A stretch of 55,120 nt of DNA from the NCBI GenBank assembly GCA_965651365.1, contig CBFGSA010000002.1, forward strand, positions 1 to 55,120, written 5' to 3'. Both the position numbers and the translations under genes were made by a program. Every line of letters begins with the position of its first letter. The stretch's first letter is position 1. The DNA is from DASSBG01 sp965651365 (GTDB taxonomy: Bacteria > Pseudomonadota > Gammaproteobacteria > Xanthomonadales > Rhodanobacteraceae). Below, in pieces: positions 42,679-50,254 of the stretch. The notes under the pieces are model-generated. The model saw only the letters and a program-made list of their open reading frames with translations. It was not told the origin of the DNA and searched no databases.

Positions 42679-42718
42679 GCGGCCGGCAGGGCAAAGGAAT
42701 GAAATCCCTGCCGGCCGC
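42679..42718 (-). terminator. Second hairpin between cro and cII
   Basis: GCGGCCGGCAGGG (42679-42691), fourteen-base loop, CCCTGCCGGCCGC (42706-42718): a perfect 13-bp stem. Followed on the minus strand by ACCTTGTTCC, not a U-tract, so it is either a pause or antitermination element or the first half of a double terminator. The remainder of 42509-42757 is otherwise without a convincing gene. Confidence 0.6.
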
Positions 42719-42757
42719 GTTGCGCACGCCTTGGGAGGGGTGGCGCGCAAAACTGGA

Positions 42758-43000
42758 TCAGGCCGCTGCATTACTCGGCCCTGGCCCGAATATGTCGGGG
42801 CGCAATTCGTTTCTGGTCACAGCGCCTTTGGTTGCGTCCTCGATAGCAACGGCGAGCAGCGGACCCGCTTGTTTGTGCCCGCGGCAAATCATGTACAGAG
42901 TTCCTGGGCTGCATTCGGCTCGCTTCGCGATCTTCTGGATGACCTTGCAGTCGCGCTTGCCGGTGCCGCCGACTTCTGTGACGTAAGTGATGATGTCCAT
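42758..43000 (-). CDS. Cro-like/YdaS-like repressor
   Basis: 80 aa from ATG 43000. Helix-turn-helix in VIQKIAKRAECSPGTLYMICRGHK. Basic N-terminal part and a short C-terminal tail (ELRPDIFGP). Divergent from the CI-like gene with the operators in between, so it is the Cro counterpart. Its ATG is about seven bases downstream of the predicted -10, so the mRNA could be leaderless. Confidence 0.8.
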   Translation of the reverse strand: MDIITYVTEVGGTGKRDCKVIQKIAKRAECSPGTLYMICRGHKQAGPLLAVAIEDATKGAVTRNELRPDIFGPGPSNAAA

Positions 43001-43007
43001 AACCGGA

Positions 43008-43036
43008 ACATTACCGTTTCGGTGATGTTTAGTCAA
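43008..43036 (-). promoter_or_regulatory. pR-like promoter for cro and the early minus operon
   Basis: On the minus strand: -35 TTGACT (43036-43031), 17-bp spacer, -10 TAATGT (43013-43008). Both hexamers overlap the operators at 43010-43026 and 43035-43051. The geometry equals that of the promoter at 44804-44832. Confidence 0.75.
43010..43026. promoter_or_regulatory. OR-like operator, cro-proximal
   Basis: attaccgtttcggtgat: 17-bp near-palindrome (ATTACCG / CGGTGAT) overlapping the -10 of the minus promoter. Same family as the other three operators; starts 25 bp before the next. Confidence 0.75.
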
Positions 43037-43051
43037 TACCTTTACGGTCAT
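43035..43051. promoter_or_regulatory. OR-like operator, cI-proximal
   Basis: aatacctttacggtcat: half-sites AATACC and CGGTCAT. It overlaps the -35 of the minus promoter and lies close to the CI start. The weakest match of the four, consistent with a graded operator. Confidence 0.6.
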
Positions 43052-43085
43052 TCCAGTCTTGATGATCGGTTGCCACAATTTCCCG

Positions 43086-43769
43086 ATGGACGCGACTGAG
43101 GCACGAACCCATCACATGCGCCGACTGGTTGCCGAGGCAGGCGGACCCGCAAGGTGGGTTCGAGCGTACGGTGGCGACAGGTGGGGACAGCCCCAAGTCA
43201 GCTCTTGGATATCCAGGAATAAGGCGGTTCGGAAGGACATCGGACGGAAACTGGCGCGAGACCTGGAAGACGCACAGGGCCTCAAGCGCGGATCCTTGGA
43301 CCTGCCGCCTGAGATGTCGACCCCCGTCGCACGAAGTGATACTCGCCCAGGCTACGTTCGTTTTCCGCTACTGGAAGGCTATGCAGGCATGGGGCGAGGG
43401 GACTACATTGGCGACTATCCGGAGATCACCGACTGGATCGAGGTCACACGCGAATGGGCTTCGCAGAAGCTGCGCGGTGTGCCACTGGAATCGATCCGCA
43501 TCATCACCGGCCGCGGACAAAGCATGCGCGGGGTCTACAACGACGGAGATCTGGTATTCGTGGATTCGAGGATCAAATCGTTCCTTGGCGACTCCGCCTA
43601 CTGTTTCCGGTGGGCTGGGGAGGTCCACATAAAGCGGCTACAGAAACGATCGGTTGACACTGTGCGAATCCTTAGCGCACACCCGGACTACGAGAATATT
43701 GATGTTCCATTGGACGAGATCGAAATTGGTGGCCGTGCCTTGGCGGCCTGGACGCTGGTGGAGTTCTGA
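43086..43769 (+). CDS. CI-like prophage repressor (S24 peptidase type)
   Basis: 227 aa from ATG 43086; ATG 43062 and TTG 43059 are alternatives. The N-terminal domain binds DNA (GPARWVRAYGGD, then QPQVSSWISRNKAVRKDIGR). The C-terminal LexA-like domain has ITGRGQSMRGVYNDGD with the catalytic Ser and a downstream Lys in VHIKRL. An Ala-Gly (YAGMG) in the linker may be the self-cleavage site. Binding the paired operators would keep both early operons off; RecA-stimulated cleavage would allow induction. Confidence 0.88.
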   Translation: MDATEARTHHMRRLVAEAGGPARWVRAYGGDRWGQPQVSSWISRNKAVRKDIGRKLARDLEDAQGLKRGSLDLPPEMSTPVARSDTRPGYVRFPLLEGYAGMGRGDYIGDYPEITDWIEVTREWASQKLRGVPLESIRIITGRGQSMRGVYNDGDLVFVDSRIKSFLGDSAYCFRWAGEVHIKRLQKRSVDTVRILSAHPDYENIDVPLDEIEIGGRALAAWTLVEF

Positions 43770-43771
43770 AT

Positions 43772-44281
43772 ATGAGGAACGTTCGATACGCAATTGTGGT
43801 GTTGCTCATGCTGGTTGGAACTGCAGGACAAGCCGAGGTGCCCGACGAACAGCTCTCTGCGTTTGGCTTTGTACATGACCAAGCGGCGCGATTCAGGCTA
43901 TATCCAACGCGCAACATGTGGAACTTTATTGAGTTGGATACAGCCACAGGAAGGCTGTGGCTGGTCCAGTTCTCCGTATCTGACGATCTGCCGGCAAGGT
44001 TCGTGATAAGTACAAAGTTTCTGGCAAACGGCACGAAACCTAGTCGCTTCGACCTCTACAAAACAAGCAATGTGTGGAACTATATCCTTGTTGATCAGAC
44101 TGATGGGAGAACGTGGCAAGTGCAGTTTTCTATCGACAAGCCATCCCTAACAGGGATCATGCGCATCAAAGATGCAAAATCTAATCGAGCAAATACATTC
44201 GACCGATTTGATCCGCCACAAAAACCATCCTCTGGAATCAAGTGGGATGCCGAGCCAAGATCACCCACATCTGACCGATAG
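43772..44281 (+). CDS. Secreted repeat protein in the rex position
   Basis: 169 aa, starting two bases after the cI stop. A signal peptide (MRNVRYAIVVLLMLVGTAGQA) is followed by two repeats of about 45 residues: RFRLYPTRNMWNFIELDTATGRLWLVQFS and its partner with SNVWNYILVDQTDGRTWQVQFS (each given here in part). The RF-LY-T-N-W-N...TG-W-VQ pattern is found in small exported bacterial proteins of unknown role. Base composition is lower in G+C than neighbours. Transcribed with cI, so probably expressed in the lysogen. Confidence 0.75.
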   Translation: MRNVRYAIVVLLMLVGTAGQAEVPDEQLSAFGFVHDQAARFRLYPTRNMWNFIELDTATGRLWLVQFSVSDDLPARFVISTKFLANGTKPSRFDLYKTSNVWNYILVDQTDGRTWQVQFSIDKPSLTGIMRIKDAKSNRANTFDRFDPPQKPSSGIKWDAEPRSPTSDR

Positions 44282-44621
44282 CCAGCGCGACGCACTGCAC
44301 GCGCTCGGCTGGCGCTCTCCAAGCGAAAAGCGAACAGCGGCCCGGCGCGCATGGTGGAAGAAGGTCGGCACCTATCTGGCCTTCGCCGCGGCAATCATCA
44401 TTCTACTGAAACTGTCCGGAGCCGTCACCGGGGCCGACAAGCGCCAGGTGCCTGATTCGTGGGACTGCAGCGCGTGCGCCGCCGAGTGGTCCGGCTACGA
44501 CTACGCCGACAAGCATGGATTCGTCCGCCCGGAGCAGTGCACCGACATGTCCGATCGCCAGCGACGCGGCTGCCTGACTTACGTGCACGAGTTCGAGTTG
44601 ATCCAGCCGCGCACCATGTAG
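44247..44621 (+). CDS. Single-span membrane protein with Cys motif, rex position
   Basis: 124 aa from ATG 44247; an upstream in-frame start at 44172 is possible but lies inside the previous gene. One membrane helix at about 40-62 (VGTYLAFAAAIIILLKLSG) and a periplasmic or cytosolic domain with CSAC, C and C (DCSACAAEWSGYDYAD; RPEQCTDM; RGCLTYVHE). Candidate lysogenic conversion or superinfection exclusion gene. Not recognised. Confidence 0.65.
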   Translation: MPSQDHPHLTDSQRDALHALGWRSPSEKRTAARRAWWKKVGTYLAFAAAIIILLKLSGAVTGADKRQVPDSWDCSACAAEWSGYDYADKHGFVRPEQCTDMSDRQRRGCLTYVHEFELIQPRTM

Positions 44622-44691
44622 GCCCAGGCCTACCCGAGCACGCGGCGTTCAGCCGTAGCGCCTGGGGGTGGCAAGTCCTATCATGAGCATA

Positions 44692-44750
44692 CCCGCCAAG
44701 TCAGGCTCGGCGTTTCGCCTGTAATCCGCCGACTGGCGGGCTCCTTTTCC
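44692..44750 (+). terminator. Terminator of the lysogeny operon
   Basis: CCCGCCA (44692-44698) pairs with TGGCGGG (44734-44740), enclosing a second small hairpin (AGGC/GCCT), followed by CTCCTTTTCC. A shorter stem CCGCC/GGCGG (44726-44739) with the same T-run is also possible. It separates cI and the accessory genes from the plus early promoter. Confidence 0.65.
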
Positions 44751-44788
44751 TCTCCTGCCCACCAGGGCGGCTTGCTGCGCCTGGAGAC

Positions 44789-44805
44789 ATTACCGTTTCG
44801 GTATT
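44789..44805. promoter_or_regulatory. OL-like operator 1
   Basis: attaccgtttcggtatt: half-sites ATTACCG and CGGTATT. Overlaps the -35 of the plus promoter. Shares 15 of 17 bases with the operator at 43010-43026. Confidence 0.8.
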
Positions 44806-44832
44806 GACATTGCATAACCGTATCGGTAATCT
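44804..44832 (+). promoter_or_regulatory. pL-like promoter for the recombination operon
   Basis: -35 TTGACA (44804-44809), 17-bp spacer, -10 TAATCT (44827-44832). Both elements lie under the operators. The first gene begins at 44877 with AGGAAAGG upstream, leaving a leader of about 38 bases. Confidence 0.75.
44814..44830. promoter_or_regulatory. OL-like operator 2
   Basis: ataaccgtatcggtaat: half-sites ATAACCG and CGGTAAT. Begins 25 bp after operator 1, exactly the spacing of the OR pair, and overlaps the -10. Confidence 0.8.
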
Positions 44833-44876
44833 CTCAATCGACGCCGGCCAACGGCCGGCAACTTGGGAGGAAAGGT

Positions 44877-45128
44877 ATGAACCACTACGAGTACATGCAG
44901 GAGTTGGCCGCCGAGATCGTCGCCAACGGCAACCCCAACGGCGATATCCGGGAGGAAATGAAGGCGGCGCACGAGCGCCGCCAGGCCTTCGCCCTGGAAA
45001 TGGCCGAAGGGGTTACCCCGCGCTCCCGTCGTGCTCGCGCGGCCATCAAGTTCGCGCTTCATGAATCATCGCGCCGCCGCAACGCATCAGCGCAATTCGC
45101 CGCAAGTCTTGAGGGGATCGAAGCATGA
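44877..45128 (+). CDS. First early protein of the plus operon
   Basis: 83 aa, strong RBS (GGGAGGAAAGG). Helical; two basic clusters (RSRRARAAIKFA and ESSRRRNASA). In lambda the first gene after pL encodes N, whose RNA-binding part is Arg-rich; the parallel is suggestive only. ATGA overlap with the next gene. Confidence 0.7.
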   Translation: MNHYEYMQELAAEIVANGNPNGDIREEMKAAHERRQAFALEMAEGVTPRSRRARAAIKFALHESSRRRNASAQFAASLEGIEA

Positions 45129-45493
45129 GCGCCCCCACTCATTACACCTGCCCCGCCTGCGACGGCGAAAGCCCGTGCGACTACTGCGCCGGGGAAGGCA
45201 TCATTCTGGCCCGCGACCTGCCGGACACGCCCCACAACCACGCGTTCCGTCCGCATACTCCAAGCCGACGCAACAAGCTGCGCGTGCTGGATCGCACCGC
45301 CGCGGATCCGCTGCAGCGCATTGCTGCGAATCGTGCATCGGATCGCCAGTTGTACCTTTTCTGGCGCTATCGGGCCCGGACCGTGATGTCCCACACCTAC
45401 GCCGGATTGGCGCAAGCCGACATGCTGGCCCGCGCCACTATGTGCGAGAGCACAGCAGGCCGCGCAGTCCAGGCATGGCGAGGTGCAGCATGA
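45125..45493 (+). CDS. Small zinc-ribbon protein
   Basis: 122 aa. Two CxxC pairs at the N-terminus (CPACDGESPCDYCAGEG), DnaJ-type zinc finger spacing, followed by a helical region. Coupled on both sides by ATGA overlaps. Unknown role. Confidence 0.7.
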   Translation: MSAPTHYTCPACDGESPCDYCAGEGIILARDLPDTPHNHAFRPHTPSRRNKLRVLDRTAADPLQRIAANRASDRQLYLFWRYRARTVMSHTYAGLAQADMLARATMCESTAGRAVQAWRGAA

Positions 45494-45768
45494 CCCGCAC
45501 CGAAGCTACCCGCCGCGTGATTGCCGACGCCCACCGGATTGGCCTGACCGGAGACCAAGTAGCCCGACTCCAGCGCAAGGCAGTCGCAGACGAAGCTCGC
45601 AGCCGCGGGCAGAAGCTGGCCGACGAGCGCCGGTTCATCTGCGGCGATGACGGCATTGATCCAGAACCGCCTCACGGCCACAGCCTTGACCGCTGGTGGC
45701 TGTGGGCACCCATCTTTGCAGTCGCGATCATCCTGATCTGGCTGCGCAGTCAAGGAGTATTTGCATGA
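45490..45768 (+). CDS. Small tail-anchored membrane protein
   Basis: 92 aa from ATG 45490 (ATGA overlap). Polar helical part (residues 1-65), then a single membrane segment close to the C-terminus (WWLWAPIFAVAIILIWL). Tail-anchored topology. Early expression suggests an effect on the host envelope or a cIII/kil-like role; not assignable. Confidence 0.7.
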   Translation: MTRTEATRRVIADAHRIGLTGDQVARLQRKAVADEARSRGQKLADERRFICGDDGIDPEPPHGHSLDRWWLWAPIFAVAIILIWLRSQGVFA

Positions 45769-45998
45769 CTACCATCACCCCATCCGATTGCGCCACCACC
45801 ATGAGACGCGTCGTTTCCGAACTGCGCGATGAGGCCATGCATTATGCCGAGCGCGGCGGTCTGAGCCACCACGACATCATCATTGTGGGCAATGCCGCCG
45901 TGGGCGCCTACCGACACGGCGCGGACTTTGCCGAGTCAATGCAATGTGCCGAGCGTATCGCCGATTCGCTGGCCGGTGCTTCCGCGGTGGCGGCATGA
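45765..45998 (+). CDS. Small early protein
   Basis: 77 aa from ATG 45765 (ATGA overlap). MTTITPSDCATTMRRVV then a His/Tyr-containing helix (EAMHYAERGGLSHHDIIIVG) and Ala-rich C-terminal helix. No recognised family. Confidence 0.65.
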   Translation: MTTITPSDCATTMRRVVSELRDEAMHYAERGGLSHHDIIIVGNAAVGAYRHGADFAESMQCAERIADSLAGASAVAA

Positions 45999-46195
45999 CC
46001 GGCGCACTCACATTTCTGGTCATTGTCGCCGTCATCTATCTGATCGACCGCATGACGCGCAAGCATCAGCCGAGTGCGCCGTATCTGGCCAACGCCGCCA
46101 GCCTCGAACACGCCCGTCCGCTGTCAGCCGATGAGCGTCTTGCTCAGTGGGCGGCTGCGTACTTCGCCGGTGGGCATCACAGGGAGATTCGATGA
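45995..46195 (+). CDS. Small N-anchored membrane protein
   Basis: 66 aa from ATG 45995 (ATGA overlap). Membrane helix at residues 3-19 (GALTFLVIVAVIYLID), followed by a polar tail with ADERLAQWAAAYFAGG. Second membrane protein in this operon. Confidence 0.65.
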   Translation: MTGALTFLVIVAVIYLIDRMTRKHQPSAPYLANAASLEHARPLSADERLAQWAAAYFAGGHHREIR

Positions 46196-46425
46196 TGCAC
46201 AGCCGCCCCAGCACGTTCGTGATGAACATGGCCCGCTTCATGTCGGCCCTGATCGGCAGCCAGCCAGTAGCAGCGCCGAAGCAGCGACCGCGCAAGCGTG
46301 GCACCGGCGGCAAGGGCCGCCCGGCACACAGCCGCTTCAACGCCACGAAACCGCAGCACAAGCGCACCTGCCACCACCGGAAGCGCGCGAAAGCGCAGCG
46401 CCGCCGGGCACGTCTGCGCACCTAA
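46192..46425 (+). CDS. Small strongly basic protein
   Basis: 77 aa from ATG 46192 (ATGA overlap; ATG 46195 also possible). N-terminal half partly hydrophobic (TFVMNMARFMSALIG), C-terminal half almost all Arg, Lys, His (PRKRGTGGKGR; KRTCHHRKRAKAQRRRARL). Likely binds nucleic acid. Ends the first coupled block of this operon. Confidence 0.6.
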   Translation: MMHSRPSTFVMNMARFMSALIGSQPVAAPKQRPRKRGTGGKGRPAHSRFNATKPQHKRTCHHRKRAKAQRRRARLRT

Positions 46426-46505
46426 CCACAGGGCGCCTGGACGCCCACCCCACCGGAGCCCGGGCCGGTCTGTCCCGGGCAGAGATTCCAACGGAGCACA
46501 CAGCT

Positions 46506-47303
46506 ATGAACACTGCAGTCGCAACAGCGCAAGGTGAACCCCCTTCGGTCATGAGCAGCATGGCCGAGCGTTTCGGCATGGACCGGCGCGCATTCGAGGC
46601 CACCTTGATGAACACGGTCATGCCCCAGGGCAACAACGCGCACGTCACCAGGGAGCACGTGGCCGCGTTTCTGCTGGTCGCCAAGAAGTACGACCTGAAC
46701 CCCTTCACGAAGGAGATTTACGCCTTCCCGGCGAAGGGCGGAGGCGTGCAGCCGATCGTCAGCATCGACGGCTGGATGAAGATCATCAACGATCACCCGC
46801 AGTTCGACGGCATGAAGTTCCAGGACAAGCTTGACGACAACGGCAAGCTCCTGGCCGTGACCTGCATCATCCACCGCAAGGACCGGACGCACCCAGTCGA
46901 GGTCACCGAGTACATGTCCGAGTGCCAGCGCGGCACGGATCCGTGGCAGAAGTGGCCGGCGCGCATGCTGCGCCACAAGGCGGCGATTCAGGCCGCGCGC
47001 TACGCCTTCGGATTCAGCGGAATCATGGAACCGGATGAGGCCGAACGGATGATGGCGGCCACCACCACCGTCGCACACGTTGAGCGCGTCGAGCCCGAGC
47101 CCTGGACCGACGAGGCATTCCAGCGTGCGCTGCCCAAATGGCGTGACGTCATCGAGTCCGGGAAACGCACGGCCGCCGAGGTCGAGGCCTTGGCCCGCAC
47201 CAAGGGCACGCTCAGCGACGAACAGATCGCGGCAATCCATGCCTGCGCCGAGCCGGAGAACGACGCCGGCGCCGACAACAACGAAACCGGGAGTGACGAA
47301 TGA
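46506..47303 (+). CDS. recT: RecT-family single-strand annealing protein
   Basis: 265 aa. Core RecT/Redbeta signature: VAAFLLVAKKYDLNPFTKEI, GGGVQPIVSIDGWMKIIN, ARMLRHKAAIQAARYAFGF. It anneals complementary single strands during phage recombination and works with the exonuclease encoded directly downstream (ATGA overlap). Acidic C-terminal tail. Confidence 0.92.
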   Translation: MNTAVATAQGEPPSVMSSMAERFGMDRRAFEATLMNTVMPQGNNAHVTREHVAAFLLVAKKYDLNPFTKEIYAFPAKGGGVQPIVSIDGWMKIINDHPQFDGMKFQDKLDDNGKLLAVTCIIHRKDRTHPVEVTEYMSECQRGTDPWQKWPARMLRHKAAIQAARYAFGFSGIMEPDEAERMMAATTTVAHVERVEPEPWTDEAFQRALPKWRDVIESGKRTAAEVEALARTKGTLSDEQIAAIHACAEPENDAGADNNETGSDE

Positions 47304-49048
47304 AGACCCTGCAACTGAACCAAGGAAGCAAGGAGTGGCACGAGCACCGCTCCACGCACTGGAACGCCAGCGACGCGCCGGCGATGATGGGGTGCTCGCC
47401 CTACAAGTCGCGCTCCGAGCTGCTGCGTGAGCGCGCGACCGGTGTCTCGACCGAGATCGACGCGGCCACGCAACGCCTGTTCGACGAGGGGCACCGGATC
47501 GAGGCCCTGGCCCGGCCGCTGGCCGAGGAAATCATCGGCGACGAGCTGTACCCCTGTGTCGGTGAGCGCGGCGAATACTCGGCTAGCTTCGACGGCCTGA
47601 CGCTTGACTACGAGACGGCGTTCGAGCACAAGACGCTGAACGCCGCGCTGCGCGCGGCGTTCGATGCGATCGACAACGGCGCGGACCCGGCATCGGCGCT
47701 GCCGCTGCACAACCGTGTCCAGATGGAGCACCAGGGCATGGTCAGCGGCGCGAAGCGCGTGCTGTTCATGGCGTCGAAGTGGGAAGGTGACAGGCTGGTC
47801 GAGGAACGGCACACCTGGTACAAGCCGGACCCGGAGCTGCGTGCGAACGTCATCAACGGCTGGAGCCAGTTCGCGCTCGATGCCACCGAATACGACCCGG
47901 ACATGGTGCCGCATCACGAGCCCGAGGCCGTAGGCCGCGCGCCCAAGTCTCTGCCGACCCTGCGTATCGAGCTGACCGGCGCGGTCACCGAGAGCAACCT
48001 GGACGAGTTCAAGGAAAACGCCGTTGCCGTGTTCCGCGGCATCAGCACCGACCTGCAGACCGACCAGGACTTCGCCGACGCCGAGGAAACGGTCAAGTGG
48101 TGCGACGACATCGAGAAGCGCCTGGACGCGGCCAAGGACCACGCGCTCAGCCAGACCGAGAGCATCGACCGGCTGTTCCGCGCGATCGACGAGATTCGCG
48201 GCGAAGCCCGGGCGAAGCGTCTCGAGCTGAACAAGCTGGTGAAGGCGCGCAAGGAAGAGATTCGCGCGGAGATCGTCCAGGCAGGCATCGAGAAGGTCCG
48301 AGACCACTACGGCGATCTCAGCAGCAGCCTGGAAGCGAGCGGCATGCCGCCGGCGTTCTTGAAGCCGCCGCCGCAGCTCGCGGCCGACATGGGCTCGGCC
48401 ATCAAGGGCAAGCGTTCGATCAGCAGCATGCGCGATGCCGTGGACGATACCGTCGCGTCCCACAAGATCGCCGCCAATGAGACCGCCGAGCGCGCCCGCG
48501 CCAACATCGCCGTGCTCGACGAGTTCAGCGAGCACGCCACGCTGTTCCCCGACCGTCACGATCTGTGCTTGCACAAGGGGCCGGACGATCTGCGAAATCT
48601 GGCCAAGGCGCGCATCAGCGAGCACGAGCAGCGCGAGGCCGAGCGCGACAAGGCGCGCGCCGAGCAAGCCGAGCGTGACGCGGCGGCGGCGAAGGCTCGG
48701 GCCGAACAGGCCGACGCGCAGGTGCCCGCCCCTGCCACGGCACCGGCGCCACCGCCGGCCGCGGCACAGGCCAGCAAGTCGACGAAGACGATCCAGTTGG
48801 GCGAGATCAATTCCCGCATCGCGCCCCTGTCGATTTCATCGCACGGCCTGGCCGAGCTCGGCATCAAGCAGGCCGGCAAACGCGGCAACGCGAAGCTGTA
48901 CGCGGATGCCGATTTCCCCTGGATCTGCGAGCGGCTGATCCATGTTCTGAGCAAGGCACGCGATGACGACGCTGGCATGCAGCAGGCGCCCGCCAAGCAG
49001 GCAGCGCGGACCGAGGCGGCCGAGAAGTCTGCTGCTACCAGCACCTGA
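47300..49048 (+). CDS. YqaJ-type exonuclease with long C-terminal extension
   Basis: 582 aa. Residues 1-210 are a YqaJ/lambda-exo-like nuclease: WNASDAPAMMGCSPYKSRSE, then SASFDGLTLDYETAFEHKT (Asp and ExK) and RVQMEHQGMVSG. The rest is a long coiled coil (about 225-440; AKRLELNKLVKARKEEIRAE) resembling DUF1351-type proteins, then a Pro/Ala linker and a small C-terminal domain. The fusion may combine nuclease with an SSB or annealing-partner interface. Forms the Red-like pair with RecT. Confidence 0.85.
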   Translation: MKTLQLNQGSKEWHEHRSTHWNASDAPAMMGCSPYKSRSELLRERATGVSTEIDAATQRLFDEGHRIEALARPLAEEIIGDELYPCVGERGEYSASFDGLTLDYETAFEHKTLNAALRAAFDAIDNGADPASALPLHNRVQMEHQGMVSGAKRVLFMASKWEGDRLVEERHTWYKPDPELRANVINGWSQFALDATEYDPDMVPHHEPEAVGRAPKSLPTLRIELTGAVTESNLDEFKENAVAVFRGISTDLQTDQDFADAEETVKWCDDIEKRLDAAKDHALSQTESIDRLFRAIDEIRGEARAKRLELNKLVKARKEEIRAEIVQAGIEKVRDHYGDLSSSLEASGMPPAFLKPPPQLAADMGSAIKGKRSISSMRDAVDDTVASHKIAANETAERARANIAVLDEFSEHATLFPDRHDLCLHKGPDDLRNLAKARISEHEQREAERDKARAEQAERDAAAAKARAEQADAQVPAPATAPAPPPAAAQASKSTKTIQLGEINSRIAPLSISSHGLAELGIKQAGKRGNAKLYADADFPWICERLIHVLSKARDDDAGMQQAPAKQAARTEAAEKSAATST

Positions 49049-49136
49049 TATCCATCCCCTGCCGCGGGAATACGGTCGCGCCAGCGCGACGCCGGAACCG
49101 TAACCGGCACCCATCCACAACAGGAGCGCCACCACA

Positions 49137-49748
49137 ATGTTCAATCTGTCCGAACACCACTGCGAGATCAACAACGTCAACCCCCGTGCTGAGAAGCACG
49201 GCCCGGACGAAACCGTGCTTGCATGCGACATCGACGTCGTGTGCGTCAACGCCAGCAGCATGCTCAACGAGTTCTCGAAGGATCTGCGGCCGATGCTATT
49301 CCGCGCCGCAGGGCCAGGCGAGCAGACCGAAATACCGCTGGAAGGCAGCGACGGGCTGACCGAACGCCGCATGCCCAACCTGGGCGCGCTGTCATGGGCC
49401 GGCAAGTATCCCGGCTACGAGCTCAAGATGCACGAAGGACTTGGCTGGTCCGGCCCGATCGATCTCAACGATGCCGAGATCAGCAAGTTCAAGTTCCACG
49501 CGCTGGACGGCGGTTCCGTGGAAACACATTTCCGCATCACCGTGCACCCCACCGGCGAGCAGTGCGGCCGTCTGTGCGAGCTGATCCAAGACGGAGCCGT
49601 TCTCACGCTGACCCCGCCGAAGCAAGGCATCACGCACGACGATCCGCAAGCCGACATGCTCGGCAATGACGACGGCGAAGGTGACGATGCCGGCGGCGAA
49701 GGCAGCGAGGCCGAGGCCGAGGCCGAATCCGAAGCGGTGCCGGCATGA
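49137..49748 (+). CDS. Recombination-module protein with acidic tail
   Basis: 203 aa, preceded by CAGGAGCG. Beta-rich body (HCEINNVNPRAEKHG, KFKFHALDGGSVETHFRITV) and an acidic C-terminal tail (GNDDGEGDDAGGEGSEAEAE). Conserved next to recombination genes in phages of this type. May be an SSB-like or nuclease-inhibiting protein; not assigned. Confidence 0.7.
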   Translation: MFNLSEHHCEINNVNPRAEKHGPDETVLACDIDVVCVNASSMLNEFSKDLRPMLFRAAGPGEQTEIPLEGSDGLTERRMPNLGALSWAGKYPGYELKMHEGLGWSGPIDLNDAEISKFKFHALDGGSVETHFRITVHPTGEQCGRLCELIQDGAVLTLTPPKQGITHDDPQADMLGNDDGEGDDAGGEGSEAEAEAESEAVPA

Positions 49749-50254
49749 GTCGCGGCGCCGACACGCGCAAGCTGCGCGAATACATATTGCAGCGTGTCCG
49801 GCGCCTTCCCTCTGGTTGCTGGCAGTGGCAGGGCTGCGTCCAATCAAACGGTTACGGCCGCGCCAGAGTCAACGGGAAAACAGAATATGCGCACCGCCTT
49901 TCTTTCGTGGCATTCAATGCCCCAATTCCGGAAGGTTTGGATATATGCCACACCTGCGATAACCGCGCCTGCTGCAATCCTGAGCACCTATTTTCTGGAA
50001 CGCGAAAAGAAAACATGGATGACGCTATGCAGAAAGGTCGCATATCTAATGGCGAAAGGCACGCTCAGACGATCTGTGGGGAGAAAGGGTCAGGCGCCAA
50101 GTTAACTCTAAATCAGGTTCTTGCAATTCGCAGAGCGTTTCATGGAGGCGCATCACGAAAGCGCCTTGCCATTATTTACAACGTGTCTACCTCCAACATT
50201 AATCGCATTTTACGCAACAACACGTGGAAGGATATTTCTAAATGCGCGGGATAA
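49745..50254 (+). CDS. HNH homing-type endonuclease
   Basis: 169 aa. HNH_3 motif: WQWQG, then AHRLSFVAFN and CHTCDNRACCNPEHLF. The C-terminal part holds a helix-turn-helix (HGGASRKRLAIIYNVSTSNI). From about 49880 to 50260 the DNA is clearly more A+T-rich than its surroundings, a sign of recent arrival. ATGA overlap upstream and 13-base overlap with ssb keep it in the operon. A selfish element. Confidence 0.85.
   Translation: MSRGADTRKLREYILQRVRRLPSGCWQWQGCVQSNGYGRARVNGKTEYAHRLSFVAFNAPIPEGLDICHTCDNRACCNPEHLFSGTRKENMDDAMQKGRISNGERHAQTICGEKGSGAKLTLNQVLAIRRAFHGGASRKRLAIIYNVSTSNINRILRNNTWKDISKCAG

Noticed and set aside
42496..42771. 91-codon minus-strand frame between cro and cII
   Set aside because: It would run through both 13-bp hairpins, has a Pro/Arg/Cys-rich composition and no RBS.
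47000..48667. 555-codon minus-strand frame opposite the YqaJ-type nuclease gene
   Set aside because: Shadow of a real recombination gene; no promoter, RBS or neighbours.
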